From assembly GCF_050279675.1 (NCBI RefSeq), contig NZ_JBNNUK010000013.1, forward strand, positions 1 through 64,000: a stretch of 64,000 nt of DNA, written 5' to 3'. Source of the stretch: Viridibacillus sp050279675. GTDB taxonomy: Bacteria > Bacillota > Bacilli > Bacillales_A > Planococcaceae. The position numbers and the translations under genes were made by a program. Below the pieces are notes generated by a model. It saw only the letters and a program-made list of their open reading frames with translations. It had not been told where the DNA came from and ran no database searches. This document shows, piece by piece, positions 8,422-16,850 of this stretch (positions are counted from its first letter, which is position 1; each line of letters starts with the position of its first letter).

Positions 8422-8448
8422 AATGCAAAAGATTGTTGCGTTTTTCAA
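8420..8448 (-). promoter_or_regulatory. Putative sigma-A promoter of rocA
   Basis: The minus strand has TTGAAA, 17-bp spacer, CATTAT. No -12/-24 sigma-54 promoter (GG-N10-GC) was found in the rocA-rocR gap. RocR-box-like palindrome 2 fills the spacer exactly, an arrangement suited to repression. Assignment is tentative. Confidence 0.4.
8424..8440. promoter_or_regulatory. RocR-box-like palindrome 2 (imperfect)
   Basis: TGCAAAAGATTGTTGCG: the left arm TGCAAA is exact and the right arm matches TTTGCA at four of six positions. It has the same 17-bp size as palindrome 1 and lies 44 bp from it, about four helical turns. Confidence 0.45.
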
Positions 8449-8493
8449 GTAAAAAATATTTAAAATTATAAAAAAATTTCAAGGTGATAAAAA

Positions 8494-9801
8494 ATGAAAC
8501 CAATTGACAACGACTTAACACCCTTTTACCGCCATGCAACAGAACATGCTTCCGTTGGCATCCATGCAGTAAATGCCCAAGGGCAAACGATTATTTATAA
8601 CGACAAAATGAAAGATATTGAGGGTTTGAATTTGAAGGATGTTCTAGACCGTTCTATTTTAGAACTCTTTCAATTTGAGCAAGAGGAAAGTACGTTACTT
8701 CAAGTTTTACAAACTGGCAAAAAAGTACTTAATGTAAAACAAACCTATTGGAATCATAATGGCCAGGAAATTACCACGATTAATGATACATTTCCTGTTT
8801 TTGAAAATGATGCACTAATCGGGGCCATAGAGTTCGCTCGTGATATTACTACACTTGAAAAGCTCGTTTACCAACCGCTAAGACGTTATGGAGAGCCTAT
8901 TACTTTTTCTAGTATTACCGCTGTTTCTCCACCTATGAAGGCAGTTATTCAAACAGCCGAAAAAGCTGCAACAGCACGACTTCCTGTACTTTTAATCGGG
9001 GAATCTGGTACTGGTAAAGACTTAATTGCTGAAGGTATCCATCATAATTTAGATCCTGTGAATCAACATTTCATCACAATTTTCTGTCAGCGTTCAGATT
9101 CAGCCATTTTAGAAAAACTATATGAAAGTACGAATTCACTTCAAAATTGCACGATATTCTGCGAACGTATTGAATTTTTATCTTTAACGTTACAGGAAAA
9201 GTTATTACAGCTATTAGAAGAGAACCATATGAAAAACCATATGTTTATCGCTAGTATTGGTGGAGATCCTATAGATTTAATTGCTTCAGGCCAACTGTTA
9301 AAAGAACTCTATTACTTTTTCGCATCCGTCACGATTAATGTGCCTCCACTCCATTCAAGAAGAGACGATATTAAACCATTTATAGAGAACTTCCTGAAAC
9401 TTCATCGTCAACGTTTCGGTTCTAATATTCAAGACTTGTCTAATGAGGTCAATGAACTTTTCCATCTGTATGATTGGCCGGGCAATTTAAAGGAATTAGA
9501 AATTCTGCTTGAGGAAATTGTCTCAATGGTTACGACAGAGGAATTGATCACATTTGAAATGCTGCCACTCCATTTCAAATGGAAGGTACAAGCATTGCGG
9601 GACACTTCACACGATGCATCCTATTTTGTCGTACAAAATACGAAAGAACTACTACCGCTTGATGAGTATTTACGAGAAGCTGAAGAATACTATTTGCAAA
9701 AAGCATTGAATATGTATGAAGGAAATATCACGAAAACAGCCAATGCACTTGGGATGAGCAGACAAAATTTACAATATCGTATTCGAAAAATGAAGAAATA
9801 A
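8494..9801 (+). CDS. rocR: RocR-like regulator with degenerate AAA+ domain
   Basis: 435-residue homologue of the sigma-54 enhancer-binding activator RocR. Order: N-terminal PAS domain (~10-120, probable ornithine/citrulline sensor), AAA+ domain (~140-365) and C-terminal Fis-type HTH (~395-433: ITKTANALGMSRQNLQYRI). Walker A is intact (GESGTGKD, 169-176). The GAFTGA loop is missing: Walker A is followed by FCQRSDSAILEKLYESTN and then CTIFCERIE, so about 20-25 residues are absent and the Walker B Asp-Glu is replaced. The protein is also about 25 residues shorter than B. subtilis RocR (~460). It should still bind DNA and effector but is unlikely to remodel sigma-54 holoenzyme. AAGGTGA lies 6 bp before ATG. 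Confidence 0.88.
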   Translation: MKPIDNDLTPFYRHATEHASVGIHAVNAQGQTIIYNDKMKDIEGLNLKDVLDRSILELFQFEQEESTLLQVLQTGKKVLNVKQTYWNHNGQEITTINDTFPVFENDALIGAIEFARDITTLEKLVYQPLRRYGEPITFSSITAVSPPMKAVIQTAEKAATARLPVLLIGESGTGKDLIAEGIHHNLDPVNQHFITIFCQRSDSAILEKLYESTNSLQNCTIFCERIEFLSLTLQEKLLQLLEENHMKNHMFIASIGGDPIDLIASGQLLKELYYFFASVTINVPPLHSRRDDIKPFIENFLKLHRQRFGSNIQDLSNEVNELFHLYDWPGNLKELEILLEEIVSMVTTEELITFEMLPLHFKWKVQALRDTSHDASYFVVQNTKELLPLDEYLREAEEYYLQKALNMYEGNITKTANALGMSRQNLQYRIRKMKK

Positions 9802-9804
9802 AAA

Positions 9805-9830
9805 AAGGGTTCACATTAATGTGAACCCTT
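9805..9830. terminator. Bidirectional terminator rocR / S1-domain gene
   Basis: A perfect 26-bp palindrome built on AAGGGTTCACAT and ATGTGAACCCTT, flanked by A-run and T-rich DNA, between convergent genes. Confidence 0.9.
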
Positions 9831-9835
9831 TTCAT

Positions 9836-10216
9836 TTAACCTTTTATACCGGATTGATCGATCCAATCTTGTAACTTTTCTTTTAATGAATTGAAACCAA
9901 CTGCATCTTTTTCGTCTACACGCGCTTGTAAAGATTTTCTTGGCGCGTTTTCTTTGCGTTTCATCGGGGGGCGTTCCTGCAGTGCACGAATGGATAAGCT
10001 GATTTTGCTCGCATTTTCATCGATTTCAAGTACCTTTACTTGTACTTCCTGACCAACCGATAAAAGTTCTACAATGTTTTTTACGAAGCCGTACGTAATT
10101 TCAGAAATATGCACAAGTCCTTGGGTATTTTCGTCAAGAGCAACGAAAGCACCATAGGGTTGTATTCCTGTTATCTTACCAGTTAACACATCTCCTACTA
10201 CATATTTGTCTGCCAT
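9836..10216 (-). CDS. yugI: S1-domain RNA-binding protein (YugI/GSP13-like)
   Basis: 126-residue protein with one S1 RNA-binding domain (residues ~5-78: VGDVLTGKITGIQPYGAFVAL, GLVHISEI, VKVLEID, KISLSIRAL). A basic, probably flexible C-terminal region follows. Size and sequence fit B. subtilis YugI, general stress protein 13, which is ribosome-associated. ATG 10216 follows GGAAGGG by about 5 bp. It is monocistronic between two convergent/divergent neighbours. The direct RNA target is unknown. Confidence 0.88.
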   Translation of the reverse strand: MADKYVVGDVLTGKITGIQPYGAFVALDENTQGLVHISEITYGFVKNIVELLSVGQEVQVKVLEIDENASKISLSIRALQERPPMKRKENAPRKSLQARVDEKDAVGFNSLKEKLQDWIDQSGIKG

Positions 10217-10297
10217 AAGCCCTTCCTACCTTCTGTAGCTATATATACACTATATTCATGTTAAATTATAACATAGTGGTATAGTATGGGCAAAAAA

Positions 10298-12049
10298 TCA
10301 CTTTGTTGGATTTAATGGGATACGCCAACCATTTTCTTCTTTGATTAGTCTGAACTCACATACATTAAGTAAATCTATCTCGTCTTCTTTTTTCCTTACA
10401 ATGCGAGCAACCCCCTGTACATCATCATCTCTATCCGTTTCAAGCTGAACAAAAGTCATTCTCTCAAATATTTCACTTAGACGAGTATTCTTTCCCAAAT
10501 ATTCACCAAACGATATACCTTCAAGTTTTTCCTTTGATGGTACTCCATACTTCTCTCCTTTTACGAAAAGTTCATACACTGTATCATAATCCCCCTTCAT
10601 AAAACTGTAATAGTATAATCCAACAACTTCAAGTGCTTTGGCATCCTTTAACACAGCCTGATTATGAGTCTCTGAAAATAATTTATAATATGAATGGATA
10701 CGGGATTCAAAATTGGTGCCTATCGTTTTCTCTATTTCTGAATAATTCGCATCAGAAGTACTTATAAATGACTCATATAGTGAATGATTGACTGCATCCT
10801 CAATGTCACTAAATTGGAGGTTTTCCCAATGCTTTGATGAAGTCCAATTTGATGCTTCAAACTCATCCACAATTGGCTTTAAATAAACTAGTGTTGGTGC
10901 AAATTTCGGATCATTCTCTAATAAATTTAACCAAGCATCACGATACTCCTTATTCACCTTACCGGTAGCATCCATAACGGGATTACTATTTGAACCTTTT
11001 AATAAGGAGTAGACCGCATTCGTATAATCACCTTTTAACTCATCAAAGAAAGATAATTGCTGATCCGCCAAACTCCATGTTTTTTCTATTGTATTTATTA
11101 AAAAAACTGTTTCATCAATTGAATGAACTAAATCGCCACCATAAGTAAATGGTTTTCCATGCAAAATAGTAAAATAATCTAGTAGACGTGCCGTGACTGT
11201 ACCCTCCAGCTTCGCAGTCGTTACATCTGAATTAAAACCAAAAATCACATTGTTGTACACGATTTTCAAACCCAAATTTTGAATCTCTGCACTATCGATA
11301 GCATTTTGCAATATCTGCGGAAGTTTATCCTTGTTCATGAATAGCCTCTTCCACTCCAGATTACCGTCTTCTCTTACAAAATCTAAATCTTCGCTATGTT
11401 CCATAAATAAATTATTGTAGTAATTTATAAGGTCTCTGGAACGGTCGTAATATTCAGATATATACACCCTTGCTTCCGTGTCTGTAAGTGTTGTTTCATT
11501 AGCCATTGTTGTATACAGCAATTGTTGAGGTAGCTGAATACTTCTCATAGCTTCCTTGTAATATTCATCTTTTTGATTTTCTGAATAAAGCATTTTCCTG
11601 TCTTCATCTTTCGATAGTTTTTTATAAAAGTCATACCTTGAATCGGCCGAGTTTACAAAACCTAATTCTACAAAATCTTTTTCCTTCATTTTCAAAAGCT
11701 TACGATTCTTTTCTCTCGCCACTGGATAATCTTTTTCAATGTCCTCAAATACTTCTGCGAATGTATATTGTCCATCACTTCCCTGTTGCATTTGTTTTTT
11801 ATTTTCAAATAAGAAGGTAGCACCTAAAATACTTAGTATAAAAATACTCGCGATACTGATAGCCCAAGCAATTAGTTTTTGTCTATTTTTTCTTGGCTTT
11901 TTTATTTGCTCTATAGTTTGTAATTGTTGATTTTCACTTTCAATTTGCCCAACTATTTTTTCCAATTGAAATTGCGAAGGCACCTTGTCATAGGATTTTT
12001 TCAGTAGTTTCATACGATCTTCAAATTGTTTATCGTCCACTATTGGCAC
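10298..12049 (-). CDS. Membrane-anchored probable anti-sigma partner, 583 aa
   Basis: I do not recognise the family. The N-terminal ~57 residues are soluble and charged, one membrane segment follows (~59-81), and ~500 residues are then predicted outside the membrane. The tail is rich in aromatic and acidic residues. The last ~130 residues, ending RLIKEENGWRI, look like an NTF2/SnoaL-like domain (inference). It overlaps the upstream ECF sigma gene by 20 nt and is translationally coupled to it. That arrangement and topology are typical of sigma/anti-sigma pairs. No zinc-type HHCC anti-sigma motif is visible, and the partner is far larger than usual (~100-350 aa). A transported sensor or lipid/peptidoglycan-binding protein remains possible. 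Confidence 0.6.
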   Translation of the reverse strand: MPIVDDKQFEDRMKLLKKSYDKVPSQFQLEKIVGQIESENQQLQTIEQIKKPRKNRQKLIAWAISIASIFILSILGATFLFENKKQMQQGSDGQYTFAEVFEDIEKDYPVAREKNRKLLKMKEKDFVELGFVNSADSRYDFYKKLSKDEDRKMLYSENQKDEYYKEAMRSIQLPQQLLYTTMANETTLTDTEARVYISEYYDRSRDLINYYNNLFMEHSEDLDFVREDGNLEWKRLFMNKDKLPQILQNAIDSAEIQNLGLKIVYNNVIFGFNSDVTTAKLEGTVTARLLDYFTILHGKPFTYGGDLVHSIDETVFLINTIEKTWSLADQQLSFFDELKGDYTNAVYSLLKGSNSNPVMDATGKVNKEYRDAWLNLLENDPKFAPTLVYLKPIVDEFEASNWTSSKHWENLQFSDIEDAVNHSLYESFISTSDANYSEIEKTIGTNFESRIHSYYKLFSETHNQAVLKDAKALEVVGLYYYSFMKGDYDTVYELFVKGEKYGVPSKEKLEGISFGEYLGKNTRLSEIFERMTFVQLETDRDDDVQGVARIVRKKEDEIDLLNVCEFRLIKEENGWRIPLNPTK

Positions 12050-12587
12050 CTCCGATCTTTGATAACTCCCTTTTCAACTGCTCTTTAGCACGCAGAAGAC
12101 GCGTCTTGACTGATGATAACGATATATTTAATACATCAGCTATTTGTTCGTATGTTAGTTCATGAAAGTAGTAGAGCACGATAGGATGGCGGTATTTTTC
12201 ATCAAGTTGCAAAATGGCTTGATGTAGTTTCTGGTCCTCTTCAAAGACTAAAATTCGCTCTTCAGCTGAAGGTGTGTATGTATGTTTCGAACTGTTTTGT
12301 GTCAATCTATGTTCCTTGGCCACTTCACGCGTTTCCTTGCGATAATAATCGCGCGTTGCATTTAAAGTGATTTTATATAGCCAAGTTGTGAATCTCTCGT
12401 GATTAAATTGGTGCAAAAAGCGGTATAGCTTTATAAATACTTCTTGAGTTACATCTGGTATGTCATGTGTATGAACTCCACATTGAAAAGCAAACTTTTC
12501 AACGGTTCTATGATGGAGCTGCATAAGTAAACTATATGATTCTAAATCACCACTTTGCGCTTTAGCGATTAGTTCCTTATCTAGCAT
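12030..12587 (-). CDS. ECF-type RNA polymerase sigma factor
   Basis: 185-residue sigma-70 family ECF factor. Region 2 (residues ~10-80) has HDIPDVTQEVFIKLYRFLHQF and TWLYKITLNATRDYYRK. Region 4 (~115-170) has LHQAILQLDEKYRHPIVLYYFHELTYEQIADVLNIS then VKTRLLRAKEQLKREL. ATG 12587 follows GAGGGGGAAC. A longer frame starting at 12638 would begin upstream of the promoter described at 12620-12648, so it is rejected. The gene is followed, with a 20-nt overlap, by a membrane-anchored protein likely to hold it inactive until a surface signal. The ECF group could not be assigned. Confidence 0.9.
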   Translation of the reverse strand: MLDKELIAKAQSGDLESYSLLMQLHHRTVEKFAFQCGVHTHDIPDVTQEVFIKLYRFLHQFNHERFTTWLYKITLNATRDYYRKETREVAKEHRLTQNSSKHTYTPSAEERILVFEEDQKLHQAILQLDEKYRHPIVLYYFHELTYEQIADVLNISLSSVKTRLLRAKEQLKRELSKIGGANSGR

Positions 12588-12619
12588 TGTTCCCCCTCGC
12601 TCTCTGTTGTCCTGTTGGT

Positions 12620-12648
12620 GATACGATAGAACTTTCAATTTTGTTTCA
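12620..12648 (-). promoter_or_regulatory. ECF-type autoregulatory promoter
   Basis: The minus strand has TGAAAC, a 17-bp spacer and CGTATC, matching the Bacillus ECF consensus (TGAAAC, 16-17 bp, CGTA/CGTC). Transcription would begin about 25 nt before the sigma start codon. This suggests the sigma factor drives its own operon. Confidence 0.7.
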
Positions 12649-12720
12649 CAAAATCCTATACTTTTTTCTAATTGATTGAGGTAGAATAAAAAAATCCTTA
12701 CTAAAAGGAGGACATAAAAA

Positions 12721-14052
12721 GTGTCAAACAGGGATCAATTTGCGTCAAAGATAGGGTTTATTTTAGCGGCAGCTGGTAGCGCCATCGGTTTAGGGGCTAT
12801 TTGGAAGTTTCCGTATATGGCTGGTACTAATGGCGGTAGTGTCTTTATATTGCTATTTATTATATGTACATTAATTATTGGGCTGCCAATACTAGTGGCT
12901 GAATTTATGATTGGTAGACGTGGTCAAACAGATGCTGTTTCCTCATTTAAAAAACAAGCTCCAGGTACACGCTGGTTTTTAACTGGTTGGGCAGGTTTTA
13001 TATTTTCTGCTATTATCTTATCCTTCTACAGTGTTGTTGGTGGGTGGATATTAAGTTATATTGTTCGTGCAATTTCTTTTGAATTATCTGGTAGTGGTGA
13101 AGATTATTATGGAGAGCTATTTGCCTCTATAACTTCTAATCCTTGGGAAGTTGTCATTGCCCAAGCTGTGTTCTTATTCCTTACTGTCTGGATTGTACAG
13201 GGTGGAGTGAAAAACGGAATTGAAAAAGCAAGTAAATGGATGATGCCACTACTATTTATTTTCTTTATCGTATTAGTTATACGTTCTTTAACATTAGATG
13301 GTGCAATTGAGGGCATTAAATTTATGTTCGTACCTGATTGGTCATATTTCACAGGTAAAACATTATTGATGGCTTTAGGACAAGCATTCTTCTCCTTAAG
13401 TGTCGGGGTCTCAGCTATGCTGACTTATGCTTCTTACTTATCAAAAGAAACGAAAATAGGGAGCTCAGCAATAAATGTTGCAGGGATGAATATCGGTATT
13501 TCACTATTAGCAGGTTTAGTAATCTTCCCTGCAGTGTTTGCTCTAGGTTACTCCCCTGACCAAGGTCCAGGTCTAGTATTTATTATTATACCTGCTGTAT
13601 TCCAGCAAATTCCTTTCGGCTCATTGTTTATGATCATTTTCTTTATCTTATTATTATTCGCGACTGTGACGTCTGCAATTGCTATGTTAGAAATTGTTGT
13701 AGCAACTGCGATGGGTTCAAAATATGATAAACGTAAGCAATATTCATGGCTATGCGGCTTTGGGATTTTCATTGTTGGTATTCCTAGTGCATTATCTTTT
13801 GGTGTATTGTCCGATGTTAAAATTTTCGGTTTATCGATTTTTGATTCAGCTGATTTCCTTACGAATAATATTGGTATGCCAATAGGCGCATTACTTGTCG
13901 CTATTTTCGCAGGTTATAAAATTTCAAAAGCAGACGCTGCTGCTGAATTGAACACAAAAGATTGGATATTCAAAACTTGGCGTATTCTTGTTCGATTCGT
14001 CGCTCCAATTGCAATTGTTATTGTCTTTATCCAAAGCGTATTCTTTAGATAA
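12721..14052 (+). CDS. Neurotransmitter:sodium symporter (NSS/SNF) family transporter
   Basis: 443-residue Na+-coupled amino-acid transporter of the LeuT fold. TM1 shows FASKIGFILAAAGSAIGLGAIWKFPY with the unwound substrate-site GSAIGLG. About 11 hydrophobic segments follow, the usual count for bacterial 11-TM members such as MhsT/YocR/YhdH. Start is GTG 12721 with AAGGAGGA 8 bp upstream. It is transcribed divergently from the ECF sigma operon and not obviously part of it. Substrate is unknown; hydrophobic amino acids are the common guess for this branch. Confidence 0.92.
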   Translation: MSNRDQFASKIGFILAAAGSAIGLGAIWKFPYMAGTNGGSVFILLFIICTLIIGLPILVAEFMIGRRGQTDAVSSFKKQAPGTRWFLTGWAGFIFSAIILSFYSVVGGWILSYIVRAISFELSGSGEDYYGELFASITSNPWEVVIAQAVFLFLTVWIVQGGVKNGIEKASKWMMPLLFIFFIVLVIRSLTLDGAIEGIKFMFVPDWSYFTGKTLLMALGQAFFSLSVGVSAMLTYASYLSKETKIGSSAINVAGMNIGISLLAGLVIFPAVFALGYSPDQGPGLVFIIIPAVFQQIPFGSLFMIIFFILLLFATVTSAIAMLEIVVATAMGSKYDKRKQYSWLCGFGIFIVGIPSALSFGVLSDVKIFGLSIFDSADFLTNNIGMPIGALLVAIFAGYKISKADAAAELNTKDWIFKTWRILVRFVAPIAIVIVFIQSVFFR

Positions 14053-14151
14053 CGTCATTTTTCTGTCACTAACGTTAGAAATCTCTTCACTCAAGCCGTG
14101 TTATAATTTAATTATTATTGTAGACGATTTGAAAGGAGTGCTTTATTTATT

Positions 14152-14367
14152 ATGATGAATCAAGATTTTCATACTCAGCTTCGCCAACTTCGTGGTGAAC
14201 GTAATATTTCACTCGAGGAATTATCTTTACAAGTTTGTGTTGGTGCAGAGAAATTAGGGCGCTATGAATCTGGAGAAGATATTCCTTCAAAAGAGACAAT
14301 TTTCAAGCTTTCAAATGCATTGGAAGTACCTTTGTCTAACTTAACTGACGGTTTACAATTTCATTAA
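14152..14367 (+). CDS. Small XRE-family helix-turn-helix protein
   Basis: 71-residue protein that is essentially one HTH_3/Cro-CI domain: LRQLRGERNISLEELSLQVCVGAEKLGRYESG then IPSKETIFKLSNALEVPLSNL. There is no effector domain. GAAAGGAGTG lies upstream; ATG 14152 or the adjacent ATG 14155 starts it. An extended -10 (TGTTATAAT, 14099-14107) sits about 45 bp before. A strong bidirectional terminator follows. The regulated genes are unknown. Confidence 0.85.
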   Translation: MMNQDFHTQLRQLRGERNISLEELSLQVCVGAEKLGRYESGEDIPSKETIFKLSNALEVPLSNLTDGLQFH

Positions 14368-14371
14368 GTAA

Positions 14372-14415
14372 AAAAAGCCTTATTGCTCGATTTTCATCGA
14401 GCAATAAGGCTTTTT
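14372..14415. terminator. Bidirectional terminator, HTH gene / DUF1871 gene
   Basis: A long perfect stem (AAGCCTTATTGCTCGA with its complement, 6-nt loop) is flanked by A-run and T-run, between convergent genes. Confidence 0.92.
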
Positions 14416-14418
14416 CGT

Positions 14419-14679
14419 TTATAAGATGCATTTGGCTTCGAATTTTACTGCTAATAGCTTATATGAAATTCCGATACATTCTTCGATAGGAATCCATTTT
14501 TCGAATGATTGCTCGTAAATTTCTTGAATTTTCTTACCTAGTACAGTTGGATCATCGATATGCTGTAATTCCGCTACGACATCGGCTGCTTCTGTATCAT
14601 AAGTGAAATTCTCCATTTCAAAAGGGTCCCACTCTGAAAGAATATGTATAGCCTTTCTATTCATTGCAATATTCTCCAT
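14419..14679 (-). CDS. yugE: DUF1871 family protein (YugE-like)
   Basis: 86-residue soluble protein of the DUF1871 family, recognised from DPF near residue 18, VVAEL, DDPTVLGKKIQEIYEQSFEKWIPIEEC and LLAVKFEAKC. AGGTGA lies 7 bp before ATG 14679. It is divergent from patB, as yugE and patB are also neighbours in B. subtilis (from memory). No function is established. Confidence 0.8.
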   Translation of the reverse strand: MENIAMNRKAIHILSEWDPFEMENFTYDTEAADVVAELQHIDDPTVLGKKIQEIYEQSFEKWIPIEECIGISYKLLAVKFEAKCIL

Positions 14680-14754
14680 ATTTTTTCACCTATTTACTTT
14701 TCATCTTTAATGGTTATGATAACATAGATATAAAAAAAGAAAAGAGGGATATGC

Positions 14755-15930
14755 TTGAGTAGATTTGACCAAGTGATTGATAGACGAGATACAAACTCTT
14801 TAAAATGGGATATGATGGAGGCAATTTACCAAATTGAAGATACAGCAGATATCTTACCAATGTGGGTTGCAGATATGGACTTTGCTGCTCCTGAAGTAGT
14901 AACTAAAGCCATCCGTGAGCGTTTGGAGCACCCTGTGTTAGGTTATTCAGTTGCAGATGATGCAACAACTGCAACGTTCGTCAATTGGGTTGAAAAGCGA
15001 CATAATTGGACAATTGAAAAGGATTGGGTGCTCTATCATAGTGGTGTTGTCCCTGCTATTGCATCAATTGTTGAAACTTATACAAAACCCAAAGACAAGA
15101 TTTTAATCACTCCGCCTGTTTATCCTCCATTTACTAATGTTCCGCTTGCGTTAAAACGTGAGATGGAAGAGTGTGTAATGGTAGAAAAAGATGGTCATTA
15201 TTTACTAGACTTTGAAGCATTTGAAAAAAGTGCAGCAAAAGAAGCAGTGAAGTTATTCATTTTATGTAACCCACACAATCCAGGGGGAATCGTCTGGAGT
15301 GAGGGCGATTTACGAGAGATGCTTCGAATTTGTGCAAAATATAATGTACTGATTTTGTCAGATGAAATTCACGCAGACTTAATACTCGATGGTCAAAAGC
15401 ATATTCCTCTCGCAAAAATTGCTGGTGAAGAGTCTGCTCGTGTTATTACTTGTATGGCACCAACGAAAACATTTAACTTAGCAGGTGTACAAGTAGCTAT
15501 GATGATTGTTTCTGACGATTCTATGCGAGATAAACTATTACAAAATGCTGCTTCACATGGTCAAATGGGACCTAACATCTTTGCTATTGATGCACTGAGA
15601 GCCGTATATACTGAAGGTGAAGAATGGTTAACTGAGTTGTTGTTATATGTGTCAGCTAATATGGATCTTGTTATTGAGCAGATTCCAGCTGCAGTTCCTG
15701 GTATTAAAATTGCAAAACCTCAAGGTACATACTTGTTATGGATTGACTACCGTGAAACTGGTTTAGAAGAACATGAAGTGATGGAACGCTTGTTACATAC
15801 TGGGCAACTAGCTTTAGATCCAGGTTCTAAATACGGGGAATCAGGTCGCGGATTCGTTCGTATGAATGTAGCTTGTTCAAAAGCAACAGTACAAGATGGC
15901 ATTGTACGTTTTATAAAAGCATTTAAATAA
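14755..15930 (+). CDS. patB: PatB/MalY-type PLP-dependent C-S lyase
   Basis: 391-residue fold-type-I PLP enzyme of the MalY/PatB group (cystathionine beta-lyase with aminotransferase side activity). Diagnostic pieces: LPMWVADMDFAAPEVV, FILCNPHNPGGIVWS, SDEIHADLILDGQKHIPLA with the PLP Asp, and APTKTFNLAG with the Schiff-base Lys. Start is TTG 14755 after AGAGGG. An ATG four bases earlier reads into a stop and is excluded. It may release sulphur from cystathionine or cysteine conjugates in methionine metabolism; the true substrate is not known. It is monocistronic, ending at a hairpin. Confidence 0.9.
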   Translation: MSRFDQVIDRRDTNSLKWDMMEAIYQIEDTADILPMWVADMDFAAPEVVTKAIRERLEHPVLGYSVADDATTATFVNWVEKRHNWTIEKDWVLYHSGVVPAIASIVETYTKPKDKILITPPVYPPFTNVPLALKREMEECVMVEKDGHYLLDFEAFEKSAAKEAVKLFILCNPHNPGGIVWSEGDLREMLRICAKYNVLILSDEIHADLILDGQKHIPLAKIAGEESARVITCMAPTKTFNLAGVQVAMMIVSDDSMRDKLLQNAASHGQMGPNIFAIDALRAVYTEGEEWLTELLLYVSANMDLVIEQIPAAVPGIKIAKPQGTYLLWIDYRETGLEEHEVMERLLHTGQLALDPGSKYGESGRGFVRMNVACSKATVQDGIVRFIKAFK

Positions 15931-15937
15931 GTAAAGA

Positions 15938-15970
15938 AAAACCAGTCGAATCTAATTCGACTGGTTTTGT
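15938..15970. terminator. Bidirectional terminator after patB
   Basis: AAAACCAGTCGAA pairs with TTCGACTGGTTTT, with T-rich DNA following on the plus strand. It overlaps the 3' end and stop codon of the opposing small membrane gene. Confidence 0.85.
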
Positions 15971-16170
15971 TTTACGTCTTGTTGACGATTTTGAAGAATT
16001 TCTTCCTCTAGCACTTTTGTTTTAAGCTCTTGTTTTTTTGCCAATTTTTTAACTGTAAAAAACACAGCGACACAAAGAACTAAAATAATTGCTAATTCAA
16101 TTGCTGCCGGAAGATACTCCGATTTGTCTTCAGGAAAATAGAGAAACTCATTTAATACCAAAGTTTTCAT
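15952..16170 (-). CDS. Small single-pass membrane protein, unknown
   Basis: 72-residue protein: short N-terminal region, one membrane helix (AAIELAIILVLCVAVFFTV), then a charged, probably helical tail (KKLAKKQELKTKVLEEEIL). The start is ATG 16170 because GGAGTG lies 7 bp upstream. An in-frame TTG 15 bp earlier overlaps that site. It lies 18 bp after ppiB on the same strand, so it is probably co-transcribed. No family recognised. Confidence 0.6.
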   Translation of the reverse strand: MKTLVLNEFLYFPEDKSEYLPAAIELAIILVLCVAVFFTVKKLAKKQELKTKVLEEEILQNRQQDVKQNQSN

Positions 16171-16188
16171 CTGAGAACACTCCAATTA

Positions 16189-16779
16189 TTATTTTTGAAG
16201 AACTTCGATTGATTGAATTGAAATATCTTCAAGTGGTTTGTCACGCATATCTTTCTCTACATCAGCCATTTTATCAACGATGTCCATACCTTCTACAACT
16301 TGACCGAATACAGTATGTTTGTGGTCTAACCAAGGTGTACCACCGTTTTCTGTATATGCAGCGATAATTTCTTCTGGATAGCCAGCATCTTTCATTTGTC
16401 CGATCATGTTAGCAGGAACTGATGGCATTTGAACGATGAAGAATTGGCTTCCATTTGTACCTGGACCAGCGTTAGCCATTGATAAAGCACCACGAATGTT
16501 GAATAAGTCATTTGAAAATTCATCTTCGAAAGTTGATCCATAAATGCTTTCTCCGCCCATACCTGTACCAGTTGGGTCTCCACCTTGAATCATGAAGTCT
16601 TTAATAATACGGTGGAAAATGATACCGTCATAATAACCATTTTCAGCGTGAGTTAAAAAGTTTTGAACTGTTTTAGGGGCATGCTCTGGGAATAATTTAA
16701 TCTTGATTGAACCTAAAGTCGTTTTCATTTCTACTAATGCTTCGTTTGCTTGTACTTCAGTTGTTAATTGTGGATACAT
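16189..16779 (-). CDS. ppiB: Cyclophilin-type peptidyl-prolyl isomerase
   Basis: 196-residue single-domain cyclophilin without signal peptide, so a cytoplasmic prolyl isomerase. Catalytic and binding motifs: FHRIIKDFMIQGGDPTGTG (catalytic Arg), GALSMANAGPGTNGSQFFI, and WLDHKHTVFGQVVEGMDIV. It has an insert of ~20 residues (PANMIGQMKDAGYPEEIIAAY) common in Bacillales PpiB. AAGGAGAG lies 7 bp before ATG 16779. A structured region at 16851-16926 lies upstream on the same strand and might be its leader. Confidence 0.93.
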   Translation of the reverse strand: MYPQLTTEVQANEALVEMKTTLGSIKIKLFPEHAPKTVQNFLTHAENGYYDGIIFHRIIKDFMIQGGDPTGTGMGGESIYGSTFEDEFSNDLFNIRGALSMANAGPGTNGSQFFIVQMPSVPANMIGQMKDAGYPEEIIAAYTENGGTPWLDHKHTVFGQVVEGMDIVDKMADVEKDMRDKPLEDISIQSIEVLQK

Positions 16780-16850
16780 GATATACTCTCCTTTAAAATC
16801 GTGAATGTTTAGTTACCCTTTTTAATGGGAAAATAAAAGTAATTTTTAAA

